A stretch of 64,000 bases of DNA from NCBI RefSeq assembly GCF_003751945.1, contig NZ_RJKL01000001.1, positions 1,240,001 to 1,304,000 of the forward strand, read 5' to 3'. The stretch is from Couchioplanes caeruleus (lineage in GTDB: Bacteria > Actinomycetota > Actinomycetes > Mycobacteriales > Micromonosporaceae). Both the position numbers and the translations under genes were made by a program. Below are positions 13,201-22,425 of the stretch, one piece after another; positions within the stretch are counted from its first letter, which is position 1, and the number at the start of each line of letters is the position of its first letter. The notes beneath the pieces are model-generated. The model was not told where the DNA came from, did not search any database, and worked only from the letters and a program-made list of their open reading frames with translations.

Positions 13201-16200
13201 CCGCGGCCGGCTCGGCGACCGGGGTGTCCGGGGCCTGCTCCAGGATCACGTGCGCGTTGGTACCGGAGATGCCGAACGACGACACGCCGGCACGGCGGGG
13301 CCGGCCGGTCTCGGGCCAGTCGGTCCTGGCGTCGACGAGTCGCACGGCACCGGCCGACCAGTCCACGTGCGAGGACGGCCGGTCGGTGTAGAGGCTGCGT
13401 GGCACGCTGCCGTGGCGCATCGCCATGACCGTCTTGATGATGCCGGCGACACCGGCGGCCGCCTGGGTGTGACCGAGGTTCGACTTCACCGAGCCGAGCA
13501 GCAGCGGCCGATCCTCGGCCCGCTCCTGCCCGTACGTCGCCAGCAGCGCCTGCGCCTCGATCGGGTCACCGAGGATGGTGCCCGTACCGTGCGCCTCCAC
13601 GACGTCGATGTCACCGGTGCCGAGCCCGGCGCCGGCCAGCGCGGCGTGGATCACCCGCTGCTGCGAGGGGCCGTTCGGGGCGGTCAGCCCGTTGGACGCG
13701 CCGTCGGAGTTGACCGCGGACCCGCGGACCACGGCGAGCACGGTGTGGCCGTTGCGGCGGGCGTCGGACAGCCGTTCGAGAACGAGGACGCCGACGCCCT
13801 CGGACCAGCCGACGCCGTCGGCGGCGTCGGAGAACGCCTTGCAGCGTCCGTCCGGTGACAGCCCGCGCTGACGGGAGAACTCGATCAGTGAGGTCGGTGT
13901 GGACATCACCGTGACGCCACCGGCGAGGGCGATCGTGCATTCGCCGGCGCGCAGGGCGTGCATGGCCCAGTGCAGGGCGACCAGCGACGAGGAGCAGGCG
14001 GTGTCGACCGAGACGGCCGGGCCCTCCAGGCCGAGGGCGTACGCGACGCGGCCGGACGCGATGCTGGCCGAGGTGCCGCTGCCCTGGAAACCCTCGAACC
14101 GCGGTCCGGTGAGGAAGGCCGAGTAGTCGTTGTACATGATGCCGGTGAACACACCGGCGCGGGTTCCGCGCAGGGTGACCGGGTCGATGCCGGCCCGCTC
14201 GATCGCCTCCCACGAGGCCTGCAGGAGCAGCCGCTGCTGGGGGTCCGTGGCCAGTGCCTCTCGGGGGCTCATCCCGAAGAACGCGGGGTCGAAGTCGCCG
14301 GCGTCGTGCAGGAAGCCGCCGTAGCGCGCGTAGGTGGTACCCAGGTGGTCGGGATCGGGGTGGTAGAGGTGCTCGAGGTCCCAGCCGCGGTCGACCGGGA
14401 GGCCGGAGATCGCGTCGGCCTCCTCCGCGACGAGCCGCCAGAGGTCCTCGGGCGAGGAGACCCCTCCGGGGAAGCGGCAGCTCATCCCGACGATGACGAT
14501 CGGGTCGTCGGCGGTGGCCGCGAGCGGCGTGGTCCGGGCGGCCGCCGGTGACGCGCCCGTCAGCTCGTCGAGCAGGTGGGCGGCGAGTGCGGTCACCGTG
14601 GGATAGTCGAAGATCATCGTGGCGGTGCTGCGCAGGCCGGTCACGGCGGCGATCCGGTTGCGCAGCTCGACCGCGGTGAGCGAGTCGAAGCCCAGGTCGG
14701 TGAAGGGACGGACGGGGTCGACGTCGTCCGGGCCGGCGTGCCCCAGGACGAGGGCCACCTGCGTGCGCACGAGACCGACGAGGGTGGCGTGGCGCTCGTC
14801 CGTCCCGAGGCCGGTGAGTGTCTGCATCAGACCTGCCGCTGCCTCGGTGCCGGAGACCGCGGCCCGGCGCGGGGCCCGGATCAAGCCCCGCAGGAATGCC
14901 GGCACGTCACCTCGGGCCCGCAGCACCGGCAGGTCGAGGCGGACCGGGAGCACCACGGGGCCATCGTGGGTGAGAGCGGCGTCGAGCAGCGCCAGCCCTT
15001 GCTCCGTGGTGAGAGCCGGCGTGCCCGCCCGGCCGAGGCGGTCGAGATCCGTCGCGGACAGCATGCCGGCCATCCCGGCCTGTTCCCACGGGCCCCAGCC
15101 CAGCGACAGGGCGGCCTTGCCTTCGGTACGCCGCAATTCGGCGACCGCGTCGACGAAGGCGTTCGCGGCGGCGTAGTTGGCCTGCCCGGCGGCTCCGGCG
15201 GTGCCGGAGAAGGACGAGAAGACGACGAAGCCGGCGACGTCACCGGCCGCGCGGTGCAGATTCCACACCGCGTCCGCCTTGGGGCGCAGCACCGTGCTCA
15301 GCCGTTGCGGGGTGAGCGACTCCACGACCCCGTCGTCGAGCACTCCGGCGGCGTGCACCACCGCGGTCAGGTGGTCGATGCCGGCGACGAGAGCGTCGAC
15401 GGCATCGGCGTCGGCGACGTCGCACGCGGTCACCCGGACCCGGGCGCCGGCCTCGGTCAGCTCGTTCACCAGCTCGGTGACGCCGTCGGCGTCCGCGCCT
15501 CGGCGGCTGACCAGCAGCAGGTCGCGCATGCCGCGCGCGACGAGGTGCCGGGCGGTGACCGCGCCGAGACCGCCGGTACCGCCGGTGACGAGCACCGTGC
15601 CGTCCGGATCCCAGGCGAGTGCGTTGCTGGTGGCGGCGACGCGGGCCAGCCGGGCGCACAGGACCCGGCCGCCGCGCAGGGCGAGTTGCGGTTCGTCCGA
15701 GCCCAGGGCGGCGAGCAGGCCGTCGGTGCCGCCGGCCGGGTCCAGGTCGACCAGGCCGAAGCGGCCGGGGTGCTCGGCCTGCGCGGAACGCACCAGGCCG
15801 CGTACCGCGGCCGCGGCAGGGTCGGTGTCCGCGCCGCGGGTGACGAAGACGAGCCGGACGGCGTCCTTCCGGGCCAGGCAAGCTTGGACCGCCGTCAGGG
15901 CGTCGGCCGTCGCGCGGTGCGCCGCGTCGGCAGGTTCACCTGCGGGCGCGACCTGGGTCACGACGATCGGTGCCCGCTCGTCGGTGGGCAGTTCGGCGGC
16001 GAGGCCGAAGGCGTCGGGTCCGGACAGGGCGATCGCCGAGGGTAGCGCCGAGGTGCCTCGCAGGGGCACCCAGTCGAGGTGGTAGAGGGCCGACCGGCCC
16101 GCGGCGGCGTTGCCGTCGGGGGCGCGCAAGGTCAGGGCGCCGATGGAGACGACAGGCTGTCCGGCGGGATCGACCGCGGCGACGGTGACCGTGTCCTCAC

Positions 16201-19200
16201 CGGCCGGGGACAGCCGCACGCGCAGGGTCGTGGCACCCGTGGTGTGCAGGGTGACGTCCCGCCAGGCGAACGGCAGGCCGGCAAGACCCATCAGCGGCGT
16301 GGCGTGCAGCACCGCGTCGAGCAGCGCCGGATGGATGCCGAACGCCTCCGCCTCCACGGTCTCCGGCAGCGCGACGTCGGCGTACACGTCGTCGCCGTCG
16401 CGCCAGGCGGCGCGCAGTCCCTGGAACGCCACGCCGTAGCGGAAACCCGCGTCGGCCATCCGTTCGTAGTGTCCGGTCAGGTCGATCTCGCCGGCTTCCT
16501 CCGGCAGACCGGGCACGACGTCGGCATCGGCGGCGTCCGGGGCCAGCGTTCCCGTGGCGTGCGGTGTCCATGGCGCGTCCTCGGCGCCTTCCGGCCGGGA
16601 GTACACGTCGATCGTGCGGTGACCGGCTTCGTCCGGGCTGCCCACCCAGACCTGCACGTCGACACCGTGCTCAGCGCTCAGCGTCAGAGGGTTGGAGAGG
16701 GCCAGGTCCTCGACGCGGTCGCAGCCGGCCTCGTCGCCGGCGCGGACGGCCAGATCCAGCAGCGCCGTGCCGGGCAGCAGCACGGTTCCCCCGACCTCGT
16801 GGTCGGCGAGCCAGGGGTGCGAATGCACCGAGAGACGGCCGGTGAGCAGCAAGCCGTCCGTGTTCGCCAGGGAGACGGCGGACGCCAGCAGCGGGTGGTG
16901 GGCAGCGCCCGTGCCGGGAACGGCGGCGCGGGTGCCCCGGGGCCAGAACCGGCGGCGCTGGAACACGTACGTGGGCAGGTCGGCGCGTTCACTGCCGGTG
17001 CCGGCGAACCACGCCTCCCAGCGCACCGGCACTCCGCGCACGTGCAGCTCGGCGAGCGCGCCGGTGAAGGTGGCGGCCTCGGGCCGACCCGGTCGCAGCA
17101 CGGCCACGGCGGCGGCGTCCTCGACGTTGCCGCGGGTAGCCGCCGCGAGCGTGCTGTCCGGGCCCAGCTCCAGGTAGGCGGTAACGCCGTGGTCGCGCAA
17201 CCACGTGACGCCGTCGGCATACCGGACCGTGGCACGGACCTGCCGCACCCAGTAGTCGGGGGACGTGAGCTCCTCGGCGGTAGCGAGGCGACCCGTGACG
17301 GTCGAGACGATCGGGATGCGCGGAGCGGCGAACGTCAGCCCCGACACCACCTGCGCGAACTCCTCCAGCATCGGATCCATCCGATGCGAATGAAACGCAT
17401 GACTCACCGCCAACCGCTTACTCCGACGACCCGGCAACCGCGACACCACCGCCGCCACAGCACCCTCGTCACCCGACAGCACCACCGACACCGGCCCGTT
17501 CACCGCCGCCACCGAGACACCCTCACCCAGCAGCGGCACCACCTCACCCTCGCAAGCCTCCAGCGCCACCATCACCCCACCGGCTGGCAACCCCTGCATC
17601 AACCGACCCCGCGCCGCCACCAGCACACACGCATCCACCAGCGACAACACCCCCGCCACATGCGCCGCCGCGACCTCACCCACCGAATGACCGATCAGAT
17701 GGTCGGGGGCGATGCCGTGCTCGGCGGCGAGCCGGTGCAGGGCGACCTCGACGGCGAACAGGGCGGGCTGGGCGCTGCCGGTCAGCTCCAGCGCGGCCGG
17801 GTCGTCACCCCACACGACCTCGCGCAGGCCCTCGAAGTGGCCGCACACCTCGTCGAACGCCTCGGCGAACACCGGGAACCGCGCCGACAGCTCACGCCCC
17901 ATGCCCAGCCGCTGCGAACCCTGACCAGGGAACAACACCGCCAACTTGCCGCGGCCGTGGGTGTTTCCGGTGATCAGGCCGGGTGCGTCCTGATCCGCGG
18001 CGAGCGCGGCAAGGGCGGCGGCCGGGTCCGCGGCGGTGACGGCGGTCCGGTGTTCCAGAGCGGAGCGGGAGATGGCCAGGGCGCGGGCGACCGCCGTCGG
18101 GTCCTCACCGGTGTGCAGGAAGTCGAGCAGGCGGCGGGCCTGGTCGCGCAATGCGTCCGGGGTCCGGGCGGAGATCAGCCACGGCAGCTCGCCGGGTGTG
18201 ATGGTTGCCGGCTCGGCCGCGGGCGGCTCAGGGGCCTCCTCGAAGATGGCGTGCGCGTTGGTGCCGCTGAGGCCGAACGAGGAGACGCCGAAACGACGGG
18301 GCTCCGCGCCCCGCGGCCAGGGCCGCTGCTCGGTGAGGAGCTGTACGGTGCCCGAGCTCCAGTCAACATGGCGGGACGGCACTTCGGCGTGCAGGGTCCG
18401 GGGCAGCATCTCGTGGCGCAGAGCCATGACCATCTTGATGATGCCGGCGACGCCGGCGGCCGCCTGGGTGTGGCTGATGTTCGACTTCACCGAGCCGAGC
18501 AGCAGTGGGTGGTGGGGGTCACGGCCTCGGCCGTACGTGGCGATCAGCGCCTGCGCCTCGACCGGGTCGCCGAGTGTGGTGCCGGTGCCGTGCGCCTCGA
18601 CCACGTCCACCTGGTGCGCCGAGAGCCGGGCGTTGACCAGGGCGGCCTCGAGCACGCGCTGCTGCGACGGGCCACTCGGCGCGGTGAGGCCGTTGGAGGC
18701 GCCGTCGGAGTTGACGGCCGAGCCGCGCAGGACGGCGAGGACGGTCCGGCCCTTGCGGCGCGCCTCCGAGAGGCGCTCGAGGACCAGCACGCCGACGCCC
18801 TCGGACCATCCGGTGCCGTTGGCGGAGTCGGCGAACGAGCGGCAGTGTCCGTCGGCGGCGAGGCCGCCCTGGCGGGCCATCTCGACGAACGTGGTGGGAC
18901 TGGACATGACCGTCACGCCGGCGGCGATCGCCGTTCCACACTCCTGCTGGCGCAGTGAATGCGCGGCCAGGTGCAGGGCGACCAGGGAGGACGAACATGC
19001 GGTGTCGACGGTGACGGTAGGGCCGATCGAGCCGAAGAAGTAGGCGAGGCGTCCGGAGAGGACACTCGTGGCGTTTCCGGTCAGCACGAAGCCCTGCACG
19101 TCGTCCTCGGGACCGACGCGGTAGTCCTGCGGCATGCCGCCGACGAACACACCGGTGCGGCTGCCCCGCAGGGACGCCGGGGGGATACCGGCCCGTTCGA

Positions 19201-19591
19201 AGGCCTCCCAGGTCGTCTCGAGCAGGACCCGCTGCTGGGGATCCATGGACAGCGCCTCGCGCGGCGATATGCCGAAGAAGTCCGCGTCGAAGTCCGGGGC
19301 GTCGTGCAGGAAGCCGCCGGCGGCCGAGGCGTCGGCGAGTTCGCCGCCGAGGTCCCAGCCGCGATCGGACGGGAAGCCCGACAACCCGTGGTCGCCCGCC
19401 AGGACCATCCGCCAGAGCGCCTCGGGGCTGTCCACGCCGCCCGGGAATCGGCAGGCCATGCCGACGACGGCGATCGGCTCCGCGGCCGCAGCCTCGAGCT
19501 CGCTCACCCGCTGGCGGGACCGCTGCAGATCGGCGGTCGCACGCTTGAGGTAGTCCCTGAGCTTCTGTTCCTTGTCCGCAGCGCCCGTCAT
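1..19591 (-). CDS. Modular type I polyketide synthase, NysI/AmphI-type polyene subunit (3' end off window)
   Basis: One uninterrupted minus-strand frame runs from an ATG at 19591 to the window edge, more than 6,530 codons, with no stop. The N-terminus (residues 1-37) is a charged, helix-prone docking segment, so this is a downstream subunit that receives a chain from another PKS. Approximate domains: KS1 38-460, AT1 549-850, DH1 895-1100, KR1 1170-1510, ACP1 1600-1675; KS2 1695-2120, AT2, KR2, ACP2 to 3170; KS3 3190-3615, AT3, KR3, ACP3 to 4650; KS4 4675-5100, AT4, KR4, ACP4 to 6090; KS5 from 6115. All five KS carry DTACSSS. AT1, AT2 and AT4 carry HAFH (malonyl); AT3 carries GHSQGE/YASH (methylmalonyl). 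The domain order equals that of known mycosamine-polyene subunits. Only a weak Shine-Dalgarno precedes the start. The final module(s) are not visible. Confidence 0.97.
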   Translation of the reverse strand, partial: MTGAADKEQKLRDYLKRATADLQRSRQRVSELEAAAAEPIAVVGMACRFPGGVDSPEALWRMVLAGDHGLSGFPSDRGWDLGGELADASAAGGFLHDAPDFDADFFGISPREALSMDPQQRVLLETTWEAFERAGIPPASLRGSRTGVFVGGMPQDYRVGPEDDVQGFVLTGNATSVLSGRLAYFFGSIGPTVTVDTACSSSLVALHLAAHSLRQQECGTAIAAGVTVMSSPTTFVEMARQGGLAADGHCRSFADSANGTGWSEGVGVLVLERLSEARRKGRTVLAVLRGSAVNSDGASNGLTAPSGPSQQRVLEAALVNARLSAHQVDVVEAHGTGTTLGDPVEAQALIATYGRGRDPHHPLLLGSVKSNISHTQAAAGVAGIIKMVMALRHEMLPRTLHAEVPSRHVDWSSGTVQLLTEQRPWPRGAEPRRFGVSSFGLSGTNAHAIFEEAPEPPAAEPATITPGELPWLISARTPDALRDQARRLLDFLHTGEDPTAVARALAISRSALEHRTAVTAADPAAALAALAADQDAPGLITGNTHGRGKLAVLFPGQGSQRLGMGRELSARFPVFAEAFDEVCGHFEGLREVVWGDDPAALELTGSAQPALFAVEVALHRLAAEHGIAPDHLIGHSVGEVAAAHVAGVLSLVDACVLVAARGRLMQGLPAGGVMVALEACEGEVVPLLGEGVSVAAVNGPVSVVLSGDEGAVAAVVSRLPGRRSKRLAVSHAFHSHRMDPMLEEFAQVVSGLTFAAPRIPIVSTVTGRLATAEELTSPDYWVRQVRATVRYADGVTWLRDHGVTAYLELGPDSTLAAATRGNVEDAAAVAVLRPGRPEAATFTGALAELHVRGVPVRWEAWFAGTGSERADLPTYVFQRRRFWPRGTRAAVPGTGAAHHPLLASAVSLANTDGLLLTGRLSVHSHPWLADHEVGGTVLLPGTALLDLAVRAGDEAGCDRVEDLALSNPLTLSAEHGVDVQVWVGSPDEAGHRTIDVYSRPEGAEDAPWTPHATGTLAPDAADADVVPGLPEEAGEIDLTGHYERMADAGFRYGVAFQGLRAAWRDGDDVYADVALPETVEAEAFGIHPALLDAVLHATPLMGLAGLPFAWRDVTLHTTGATTLRVRLSPAGEDTVTVAAVDPAGQPVVSIGALTLRAPDGNAAAGRSALYHLDWVPLRGTSALPSAIALSGPDAFGLAAELPTDERAPIVVTQVAPAGEPADAAHRATADALTAVQACLARKDAVRLVFVTRGADTDPAAAAVRGLVRSAQAEHPGRFGLVDLDPAGGTDGLLAALGSDEPQLALRGGRVLCARLARVAATSNALAWDPDGTVLVTGGTGGLGAVTARHLVARGMRDLLLVSRRGADADGVTELVNELTEAGARVRVTACDVADADAVDALVAGIDHLTAVVHAAGVLDDGVVESLTPQRLSTVLRPKADAVWNLHRAAGDVAGFVVFSSFSGTAGAAGQANYAAANAFVDAVAELRRTEGKAALSLGWGPWEQAGMAGMLSATDLDRLGRAGTPALTTEQGLALLDAALTHDGPVVLPVRLDLPVLRARGDVPAFLRGLIRAPRRAAVSGTEAAAGLMQTLTGLGTDERHATLVGLVRTQVALVLGHAGPDDVDPVRPFTDLGFDSLTAVELRNRIAAVTGLRSTATMIFDYPTVTALAAHLLDELTGASPAAARTTPLAATADDPIVIVGMSCRFPGGVSSPEDLWRLVAEEADAISGLPVDRGWDLEHLYHPDPDHLGTTYARYGGFLHDAGDFDPAFFGMSPREALATDPQQRLLLQASWEAIERAGIDPVTLRGTRAGVFTGIMYNDYSAFLTGPRFEGFQGSGTSASIASGRVAYALGLEGPAVSVDTACSSSLVALHWAMHALRAGECTIALAGGVTVMSTPTSLIEFSRQRGLSPDGRCKAFSDAADGVGWSEGVGVLVLERLSDARRNGHTVLAVVRGSAVNSDGASNGLTAPNGPSQQRVIHAALAGAGLGTGDIDVVEAHGTGTILGDPIEAQALLATYGQERAEDRPLLLGSVKSNLGHTQAAAGVAGIIKTVMAMRHGSVPRSLYTDRPSSHVDWSAGAVRLVDARTDWPETGRPRRAGVSSFGISGTNAHVILEQAPDTPVAEPAAETGPVAWPLSGCSLAALRDQAARLGAFLTGERAADVALSLATTRSAFEYRAALVGDRDELLRALAALAAGRSDAALVSGETRTGGRLAVLFSGQGSQRLGMGRELSARFPVFAEAFDEVCGHFEGLREVVWGDDPALLDETRWTQPALFALEVALFRLLGSFGVRPDVLAGHSVGEVAAAHVAGVLSLVDACVLVAARGRLMQGLPAGGVMVALEACEGEVVPLLGEGVSVAAVNGPVSVVLSGDEGAVAAVVSRLPGRRSKRLAVSHAFHSHRMDPMLEEFAQVVSGLTFAAPRIPIVSTVTGRVETELLTEPSYWVRHVRETVRFADGVVATGADVFVEAGPGGVLTAMAEGALGDAADCLPVLRDDRDEVRAILAALSRMHVRGTGIDWAAVAEPAARRVDLPTYAFQNERYWPDTVAPAAGDTDSAADMALWQAVEAGDATGLAGLLGLRDEQHASLYALLPALSAWRRHQAESAALDAIRYHTRWRPVRAGAAPVLDGTWLVVTANGVEATGITDALRGHGARLEVRDVTGLDRAALVTALEEHRDVAGVVSLLALADRPEDAAGGLPAGLAAVVTFAQALADATWGVPVWTLTRGAVTTGPTDEPANPVQAAAWGFGRAAALERPVPWSGLIDLPGTLDAPAVQRLVGVLASHGGEDQLAIRDTGLLAARLDHRPVASVPDADALTAPETVLITGGTGALGATVARWLAAAGTRHLVLTGRRGPDAPGIADLAAELEAMGTRVTVVACDTADRDALAEVIAAWPPNGVVHAAGVGQAGPLTAATLDEVAATVSAKMTGAAHLDSLLEGHDLDFLVLVSSIAGVWGSAGQSAYGAANAYLDALAQRRRARGLAATAVAFGPWADAGMATHDALSQTLQRSGLRFLRPGTALAELRRAIVQRDVTVTVADVDWNTYHPVFCAARASRMFDELPEVRRLADTGTSTGASSELAGRLRGLDSAERTRLLVELVRTEAAAVLGHASGEAVAERRAFRDAGFDSLTAVELRKRLVAITGLALPATLAFDYPTPVALAGFLLGELVGADTGIDRATGGGAALDEPIAIVGIACRFPGGVRTPEQFWQMIAEGADATSEFPVNRGWDVASLYDPDPDHPGTTYSTRGGFLHDAGQFDPGFFGISPREALSMEPQQRLLLETTWEAFEDAGIDPTTVHGTRTGTFIGSSYQDYGLGLDSDAAGHAVTGTSPSVLSGRIAYVFGLEGPAVTVDTACSSSLVALHLACQSLRNGETDLALAGGATVMTNPNPFIAFSRQRALAADGRCKAFADGADGMTLAEGVGVLLVERLSDAQRHGHPVLAVVRGSAINQDGASNGLTAPNGPAQQRVIRAALAGAGLDAADVDVVEAHGTGTALGDPIEVQALQATYGRDRDPQRPLLLGSVKSNIGHTQSAAGVAGVIKMVLALRYGSLPRTLHADQPSTHIDWTSGTVSLLREASEWTESAQRIRRGAVSSFGISGTNAHAIIEQAPAAAPEPPRLPHDRPVPWVLSARTSSALAGQAANVAALAAADPGDVGFSLLTGRTLFEQRAVIIGRTADELVAGADDLARGRSAPTVVTGTVDTDGRTVFVFPGQGSQWAGMGARLLDESPVFAERLGECAVALSEFCDWNLIDVLRQADGAPSLDRVDVVQPASFAVMVSLAAMWQAHGVRPDAVLGHSQGEIAAATVAGALSLSDGARVVVLRSRAIAATLAGTGGMISVALSAEDTASRIEGTGLSVAAINGPGAVVVCGPDEPLDALVERLTTEEIRVRRIPVDYASHSDSVELLRAQILETLAPIRPRASDIPFFSTLTGDWQDTAGLDAGYWFRNLRHTVRFGPAVSTLIEQGHRTFIECSPHPVLTMGVQAVAEQAGGPVTAVGTLRRDTGGLDRFLVSLAEAFVRGVRVDFRPIFADTGARRIPLPTYAFTEEFLWAIRPPQQAGGTADPADDEFWTAVEGEDTDALAASLQLDAATLTPVLPALAQWRRHRKDRSTIDRWRYRASWKPVTKLPPATLTGTWLLVGDDPQVQAALTAHGATVVHEPVADLTGIVSVLAAREEPTPTHPGLTEGLARSIELIQAGHEAPLWLLTRGAVAAGRSDRITNPGQAQIAGLGWTAALEHPQRFGGVIDLPTELDRRAGERLAAVLTGGTGEDQVAIRSSGVLARRVLRAPAGEKRQWTPNGTILITGGTGTLAPHLVRWLADQGAEKIVLISRRGPEAPGAAELIAQLGGVAEAVACDVTDRDALRALIDRLAAEGAPVRTVVHTAAVIELASIEATSLDAFDRVMHAKVTGARLLDELLGDDLDDFVLYSSTAGMWGSGQHAAYVAANAYLNALAETRRARGARATSISWGIWSDDMKLGRVDPASIRRSGLVFMDPVLALAGLKQALESDDTVVTVADVDWALYHPVFTSSRPTTLFEDVPDIAALEQAAPVTDGEFAARIRALAAAEQDRVVLDLVRGEAAAVLGHASSETLSEHNAFREVGFDSLTAVDLRNRLAGRTGLSLPSTLVFDYPNPRALVDFLRGELVGAATAVATLPGAAGTDEPIAIIGMACRYPGGIGSPEDLWHLILAGGDAITEFPADRGWDTDGLYDPDPDRSGKTYSVRGGFLRDVADFDAGFFGISPREALAMDPQQRLLLETSWEALERAGIDPATLRGSRTGTFIGASYQDYSAGSAVQDGAEGHLVTGTISSVLSGRLSYNYGFEGPAVTLDTACSSSLVALHLACQSLRNGESDLAMAGGVSVMATPDAFVGFSRQRAMAVDGRCKAYAEAADGMSLAEGVGLVLVERLSDAQRNGHHILAVVRGSAVNSDGASNGLTAPNGPSQQRVIRQALANARVDADEVDVVDGHGTGTRLGDPIEAQALLATYGRQRTRPLLLGSVKSNIGHTQMASGVASVIKMVLALQHGTVPATLHVDQPSTHVDWVPGAIELATATVDWPAVDRPRRAGVSSFGLSGTNVHTVLEQAPAAAPVTPGAGQSGPIVLSARTPAALRAQAVRLRSYLDRRPELALTDVAAALATARADLPQRAAVISDDRDEVLRALDALRDGTLDPGLVTDGPAPGGLAFLFTGQGSQRARMGHALYQRFPVYAQALDEILAHFDQLLDRPLGELLTAPDGPDAALLDDTRWTQPALFALEMALFRLVESWGLTPDRVAGHSIGEYAAAVVAGVLSVEDACTLVAARGRLMAELPAGGVMIAVEATEAEVLPLLTDGVSIAAVNGPRSLVLAGDDGPVTAAAAGFARTRRLGVSHAFHSARMDPMLDAFAEVARSVTYRPPLIPLISTVAGGPVPAERLTSADYWVDQVRATVRFADAVAWLAANGTGTALEIGPDATLSSAAGDTLTTVPALRRDRDEVSTLFTALARLYARGAAVNWAGVFPTAALRVDLPTYPFQRQRFWPEPADLADTVDAEFWAAVENGDLPLDETARQTLTTWRRRRSEASALDGLRYRISWQPVTGAEARPGPWLALVAPGDTGEVVAALGATPITVDAPDRAAIAAALAGAEADGVVSLLPDAVTTAAAVQALGDAGITAPLWVITTGAVAVTDTDPAPSPEQAAIQGLGRVVALEHPDRWGGLIDLDPAAATRLSFAGGELAVRTTGVFARRLVHAPAGAAAGRPLDLAGGTTLITGGTGGIGAHLARRLAERGAEHLLLLSRRGPDAPGAAELAAELGSKATIVACDAADRDALAAALDGHTVVNVFHTAGIVDDGVIDALTPQRFAAVQRAKMDATRSLHELTPDARAFVLFSSTAGVLGAAGQGNYAAANAWLDAFAAVRRAQGLPATAIAWGPWAEAGMAAGQSLVEERVRRGGFTPMAPDLAFAALEQAVERGDVAITVAGVDWQRYAQIFAGPLLADLPEVRRAATAAPAGSAGLREQLAGLTGPARAKSMLDVVRASAAAVLGHADRSGVGADQAFSDLGFDSLTIVELRNSLAAATGLALSATLVFDYPTPADLADHLLARLTGAPTDTCLPAVAAADVSDDPIVIVGMGCRFPGGVQSPEDLWRLLDDGADAISGFPADRGWDLEALARGGSATLEGGFLDGVSRFDAPFFGISPREALAMDPQQRLLLETSWEALERAGIDPSGLRGSATGVFVGTNGQDYLNVLRRGTADVRGHVATGNTASVMSGRLSYTLGLEGPAVTVDTACSSSLVALHLAASALRAGECTLALVGGASVMSSPDAFVEFSAQGGLAPDGRCKAFAEGADGTAWSEGAGIIVLERRSDAVRHGHEILAVVRGTAVNQDGASNGLTAPNGRAQQRVIRAALAAARLAPGEVDAVEAHGTGTTLGDPVEAGALVAAYGPDRPAPLMLGAVKSNLGHAQAAAGMAGVIKVVLAMRHGTMPKTLHVDAASSRVDWSSGTLDLVEQAREWRENGRPRRAGVSAFGVSGTNA
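1320..5570 (-). other. PKS module 4: KS-AT(malonyl)-KR-ACP
   Basis: KS4 begins [15 protein letters not shown]. Its histidine motif reads VDGHGTGT, whereas the other KS domains have VEAHGTGT; the His itself is retained. AT4 has GHSIGE and HAFH (malonyl). KR4 has a VDDG loop and leucine in place of the A-type Trp ([11 protein letters not shown]), so it is B-type. The ACP motif is LGFDSL. Expected product feature: a polyol hydroxyl equivalent to C15 of nystatin. Confidence 0.9.
5640..10030 (-). other. PKS module 3: KS-AT(methylmalonyl)-KR-ACP
   Basis: AT3 is the only methylmalonyl-type AT here: GHSQGE near 8175 and YASH near 7880 replace GHSxGE and HAFH. KR3 has WGSGQHAAY (A-type Trp) and no LDD. 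The ACP motif is VGFDSL. In nystatin, amphotericin and pimaricin the single late methylmalonyl module installs the methyl that a P450 oxidises to the exocyclic carboxylate. The P450 is not in this window. Confidence 0.93.
10075..14510 (-). other. PKS module 2: KS-AT(malonyl)-KR-ACP
   Basis: KS2 begins [18 protein letters not shown]2 carries GHSVGE and HAFH (malonyl) and is almost identical in DNA to AT1 over 399 bp. There is no DH. KR2 lacks the LDD loop and carries Trp eight residues before the catalytic Tyr (WGSAGQSAY), the A-type signature. The ACP motif is AGFDSL. Inference: its KR sets the hydroxyl that receives mycosamine (C19 in nystatin numbering). Confidence 0.92.
12294..12692. repeat. 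Copy 2 of a near-identical 399-bp AT repeat
   Basis: This stretch of AT2 matches 17295-17693 in AT1 (constant offset 5001 bp) with one mismatch seen, at 12353. A second block, 12816-12925 against 17817-17926, is also identical. The DNA between the blocks has diverged. This suggests recent gene conversion between the two malonyl ATs. Confidence 0.9.
14570..19480 (-). other. PKS module 1: KS-AT(malonyl)-DH-KR-ACP
   Basis: KS1 begins [15 protein letters not shown] and its nucleophile Cys is residue 199. AT1 has GHSVGE near 17691 and HAFH near 17390, which predicts malonyl-CoA. DH1 has an intact [11 protein letters not shown] motif (HxxxGxxxxP, near 16800) and a downstream DAVLHA aspartate. KR1 has TGGTGGLG, a GVLDDG (LDD-type) loop and NYAAAN, so it is a B-type reductase, as expected for a KR that feeds a dehydratase. 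There is no ER. The ACP serine is residue 1637 in LGFDSL. Inference: this module makes the alkene nearest the sugar-bearing carbon, equivalent to nystatin module 9. Confidence 0.93.
17295..17693. repeat. Copy 1 of a near-identical 399-bp AT repeat
   Basis: Partner of 12294-12692. It spans the GHSVGE-to-HAFH part of AT1. Confidence 0.9.
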
Positions 19592-19615
19592 GATCCGGAG
19601 TCTTCGCCGTGGCGA

Positions 19616-19665
19616 TCGCGAAAATCCCTAGAGAGTGCGGTCCGCCGCCGACACTAGGAATTCAC
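19616..19665. promoter_or_regulatory. PKS promoter region with candidate PAS-LuxR boxes
   Basis: The 101 bp between the PKS start (19591) and the divergent small ORF (19693) hold CTAGGAATTCAC on the plus strand at 19654-19665 and, on the minus strand, CTAGGGATTT at 19622-19631. The latter is a perfect left half of the published PimM operator CTVGGGAWWTCCCBAG (12 of 16 over the full site 19616-19631). CTAG is rare in DNA this GC-rich. The role is inferred. Confidence 0.5.
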
Positions 19666-19692
19666 CGGACGGCGCGGATCAAGGATCGCAGC

Positions 19693-20001
19693 ATGACGGT
19701 AGACGTCACGACGCTGTCCCTGGACCTGTTCGCACCGGACCTCGAGGAGGATTCCTGCGACCCTCTCGACGACCTGATCGTCACACTGCTCATCGCACGG
19801 ACGGCGCAGGCGCGAAGACACCGGGCGGCCCGCCGTGAGGCGGGGCTACCTGCCCGCACGATGGCCTCGGAGTATGCGATGGTGAAACGGTTCACGGCAC
19901 GGCTCGGCCCTCGCGGCGCGGAGATCGCCCAGGTCGTGCTCGCGCTGACCCATTCCGCGGAGCTGACCCATTCCGCCCAGGAGCCGCCGCGGGCGGGTTA
20001 G
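19693..20001 (+). CDS. Small hypothetical protein inside the cluster
   Basis: This 102-aa product has an acidic N-terminus (LDLFAPDLEEDSCDPLDDL), a basic middle (ARRHRAARREAG) and a short internal duplication at the C-terminus (LTHSAE/LTHSAQ). The start at 19693 is chosen over an upstream in-frame codon at 19609 because the upstream part overlaps the PKS promoter. It lies on the strand opposite to the PKS and the dehydratase and is convergent with the dehydratase. I do not recognise the family; it may be a small regulator or not expressed. Confidence 0.5.
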   Translation: MTVDVTTLSLDLFAPDLEEDSCDPLDDLIVTLLIARTAQARRHRAARREAGLPARTMASEYAMVKRFTARLGPRGAEIAQVVLALTHSAELTHSAQEPPRAG

Positions 20002-20013
20002 GTCCGGCGGTGC

Positions 20014-20053
20014 GCGAGGAGCCGGGACCCTGAACGGGTGCCCGGCTCCTCGC
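20014..20053. terminator. Bidirectional hairpin between the small ORF and the dehydratase
   Basis: A perfect 13-bp inverted repeat (GCGAGGAGCCGGG at 20014-20026, complement at 20041-20053) with a 14-nt loop lies between two convergent genes. There is no clear U-run, as is common in actinomycetes. Confidence 0.65.
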
Positions 20054-20071
20054 ATACCGTCGGGTGGCTGG

Positions 20072-21100
20072 TCACCAAGCCCCGGCGGTCATGAGGTCCG
20101 CGTACTCGTGCTCCCGGGTGACCTGCCGCAGATCGCACTCGACCATCATCCGGATGAGCTCCGGGAAGTCGACCGTGGGCGACCACCCGAGCTTCTCCTT
20201 CGCGATCGCCGGATCGGCGCACAGGATCTCCACCTCGGCCGGACGGACCAGGGCGGGGTCGATGACCACGTAGTCCTCCCAGTTCAGCCCGACGTGCTCG
20301 AACGCGATCCGGACGGCATCGCGCACCGAGTGCATCTGACCGGTGCCGATGACGTAGTCGCCGCATTCCGGCTGCTGCAGCATGAGATGCATGGCGCGCA
20401 CGTAGTCTCCGGCGAATCCCCAGTCGCGTACCGAGTCGAGATTGCCCAGGTGGAGCTTCTCTTGGAGACCGAGCTTGATCCGGGCCACCGCGAGGGAGAT
20501 CTTGCGGGTCACGAACTCGGCGCCGCGGCGCGGCGACTCGTGGTTGAAGAGCATGCCGGAGACCGCGTACATGCCGAAGCTCTCGCGGTAGTTGCGGGTG
20601 ATGAAGTGCCCGTACGCCTTGGCGACGCCGTACGGGCTCCGCGGGTGGAACGGCGTACTCTCGCGCTGCGGCGTCTCGACGGCCTTGCCGAACATCTCCG
20701 ACGAGGATGCCTGGTAGAAGCGGATCTGGGTGCCGCCGTTGCGAGAGTTGCCCAGACCGCTGACCATGCGGATGGCCTCCAGCACGCGGAGCACACCCAT
20801 GCCGTTGATCTCCGTCACCAGCTCCGGCTGCTGCCAGGACATCGGAACGAAGGAGATGGCACCCAGGTTGTACACCTCGTCGGGCTGGACCCTCTCGATG
20901 GCGGAGACGAGGCTGGACTGGTCCATGAGGTCACCGTCCACGAAGGAGAGCTCGACGGCGAGGCGGCTCACCCGCAGCTTGCGCGGATTGGCTTGGCCAC
21001 GGATCAGTCCCCAGACCTGATACCCCTCGTTGAGCAGGTGCTCGGCCAGATATGACCCGTCCTGGCCGGTGACTCCGGTGATTAGCGCACGCCTGGCCAT
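20072..21100 (-). CDS. GDP-mannose 4,6-dehydratase (mycosamine pathway)
   Basis: 342 aa, the family's usual length. It converts GDP-D-mannose to GDP-4-keto-6-deoxy-D-mannose. The N-terminus carries the nucleotide-binding motif GVTGQDGSYLAE. The catalytic residues are visible in SSSEMFG and in YGVAKAY (YxxxK), preceded by the family's TPFHPRSP. In mycosamine polyene clusters this enzyme (NysDIII, AmphDIII, FscMIII) commits GDP-mannose to the aminosugar, and it is often next to the PKS. Here it lies between the PAS-LuxR gene and the PKS on the same strand. The ATG at 21100 follows GAAGGGAAGG. The later steps (ketoisomerase, aminotransferase) and a clear sugar transferase are not seen nearby. 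Confidence 0.93.
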   Translation of the reverse strand: MARRALITGVTGQDGSYLAEHLLNEGYQVWGLIRGQANPRKLRVSRLAVELSFVDGDLMDQSSLVSAIERVQPDEVYNLGAISFVPMSWQQPELVTEINGMGVLRVLEAIRMVSGLGNSRNGGTQIRFYQASSSEMFGKAVETPQRESTPFHPRSPYGVAKAYGHFITRNYRESFGMYAVSGMLFNHESPRRGAEFVTRKISLAVARIKLGLQEKLHLGNLDSVRDWGFAGDYVRAMHLMLQQPECGDYVIGTGQMHSVRDAVRIAFEHVGLNWEDYVVIDPALVRPAEVEILCADPAIAKEKLGWSPTVDFPELIRMMVECDLRQVTREHEYADLMTAGAW

Positions 21101-21153
21101 TGCCTTCCCTTCACCGTCGACCGTCGACTGGGGTCACGCTACGAGGCACGGCA

Positions 21154-21169
21154 CCCGCGAATTCACTAG
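21154..21169 (-). promoter_or_regulatory. Candidate PAS-LuxR box upstream of the dehydratase
   Basis: Minus strand CTAGTGAATTCGCGGG matches the PimM-type operator CTVGGGAWWTCCCBAG at 13 of 16 positions. It ends 54 bp and its CTAG begins 69 bp upstream of the ATG at 21100. Confidence 0.55.
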
Positions 21170-21177
21170 ATCAGTGG

Positions 21178-21843
21178 CTACTTGACGAAATCCTCGACCA
21201 CCTTGGGCGGCCACACGCCGACGATGAGCACGCCCATCGAGTACGCACGCGAGACCAGCGCCGCACGGTTGGGAACCTTGAGCTTTCGCAACAGCCCGCT
21301 GACGTGGTACTCGACGCCCTGCCGACTGAGGAACAGCCGGGAGGCGAGCGGGATGGTGGACAGCCCGGCGGCGATACCCTCGAGGATCTTCGCGTCGATC
21401 TTGCTGAGAAGCGGCTTGCGGCGGACGATCGCCGACTCGTCGACGTCCTCCGCGTGGGGACGCATGAGGACGAGCACACCCGTGGCGTCCGGGGCGCCGC
21501 CCTGCACGGCGACGCCCGTCAGGGTGCCGGTCAGCGGCTCGTCGTCGCCGCGGAGGGCGATGACGCGACTGGCGAAGCGGTGGTGCTTGCCTTCCAGCAG
21601 ATGTGAGAAATTGCGCAGGATCGGCGCCTGCAGGCTCGGGTGGATCAGATCGGCGAAGCGCCGTCCGCACAATGAGGCGGAGGTTTCCCCGAACCGCCGG
21701 AAGAACTCGGGATTGGCGTGCTGTATGGCCAGCGTCCGGTCCAGGTGCGCCATGCACAGACCCGTTTCCGAGTCGAGGGCGGTCTCGCCGGCTACGGGGG
21801 CGGCAGCGATCCGCGGCGGGGGCGTGACGGATCCAGTGAACAT
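21178..21843 (-). CDS. PAS-LuxR pathway regulator (PimM/NysRIV/AmphRIV-like)
   Basis: 221 aa from the ATG at 21843. That start is chosen over one at 21876 because GGAGG lies six bases upstream of it. The middle resembles a PAS fold (LDRTLAIQHANPEFFRRFG... FADLIHPSLQAPILRNF). The C-terminus is a LuxR helix-turn-helix (LSKIDAKILEGIAAGLSTIPLASRLF...GVEYHVSGLLRKLKVPNRAALV). PAS plus LuxR at about 200 aa is the layout of PimM, the positive regulator of pimaricin genes, and of its polyene orthologues. It is monocistronic or the last gene of the regulator block, with a long leader. Likely targets are the CTAG/AATTC boxes found at three promoters here. Confidence 0.88.
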   Translation of the reverse strand: MFTGSVTPPPRIAAAPVAGETALDSETGLCMAHLDRTLAIQHANPEFFRRFGETSASLCGRRFADLIHPSLQAPILRNFSHLLEGKHHRFASRVIALRGDDEPLTGTLTGVAVQGGAPDATGVLVLMRPHAEDVDESAIVRRKPLLSKIDAKILEGIAAGLSTIPLASRLFLSRQGVEYHVSGLLRKLKVPNRAALVSRAYSMGVLIVGVWPPKVVEDFVK

Positions 21844-22425
21844 GGCGAGCCTCCGTTTATCAAAAGCCCGCAGCATCGTTCGTCTCGCGCCGGGGCGACT
21901 TTTTCAGCCCCGGCAATATTCGCAGGCACTGGATGCGAGCGGGGTGAAAGACGGCGCCAGTTTAGGAATCTTTAGAAGTGGGTGTCAAACGTCCGACCAG
22001 GATCCGAGAAAGGTCGTCCGCAGCGGAAGGCAAGGTACGGTGCCAGCACCGCGACGATCACCGTACGGTTCGGTCGGAGTCACTGCCTTGAGGCCGACCG
22101 AAGCACAAAGTCGCAGTTCAGGGCCGCCTTTGTCAGGCGGCAGCCCACCCGAACCCCACCCGAAGCGGCGGCACCGAACCCCGCCGGACACCGCCCTCTT
22201 CCCGCCTTCGGAAACACGGCGATGGCCTGCCGTTTATGCGCCCGAAAGGCTAACGGCACGGATGACCCTGGAAATTCACATCACTCCGGCATGGCCCGCA
22301 GTGCAACTCGCCACAGCGCCGGCAGACCAACCCGTCCGAACACCGAATAAAATGCACGTGAGATAGATATCGGGACTTTTCGATGTCAGATGAAAAGTGG
22401 GTACAGGGGCCCACGAATATCGTGG
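21844..22425. other. Non-coding leader of the PAS-LuxR gene
   Basis: No supported gene is present. The stretch contains a perfect 8-bp hairpin (GCCGGGGC at 21889-21896 with GCCCCGGC at 21907-21914) just upstream of the ribosome binding site, and an AT-rich TTTAGGAATCTTTAG at about 21961. Both are plausible regulatory elements of the regulator gene; the function is unknown. Confidence 0.5.
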
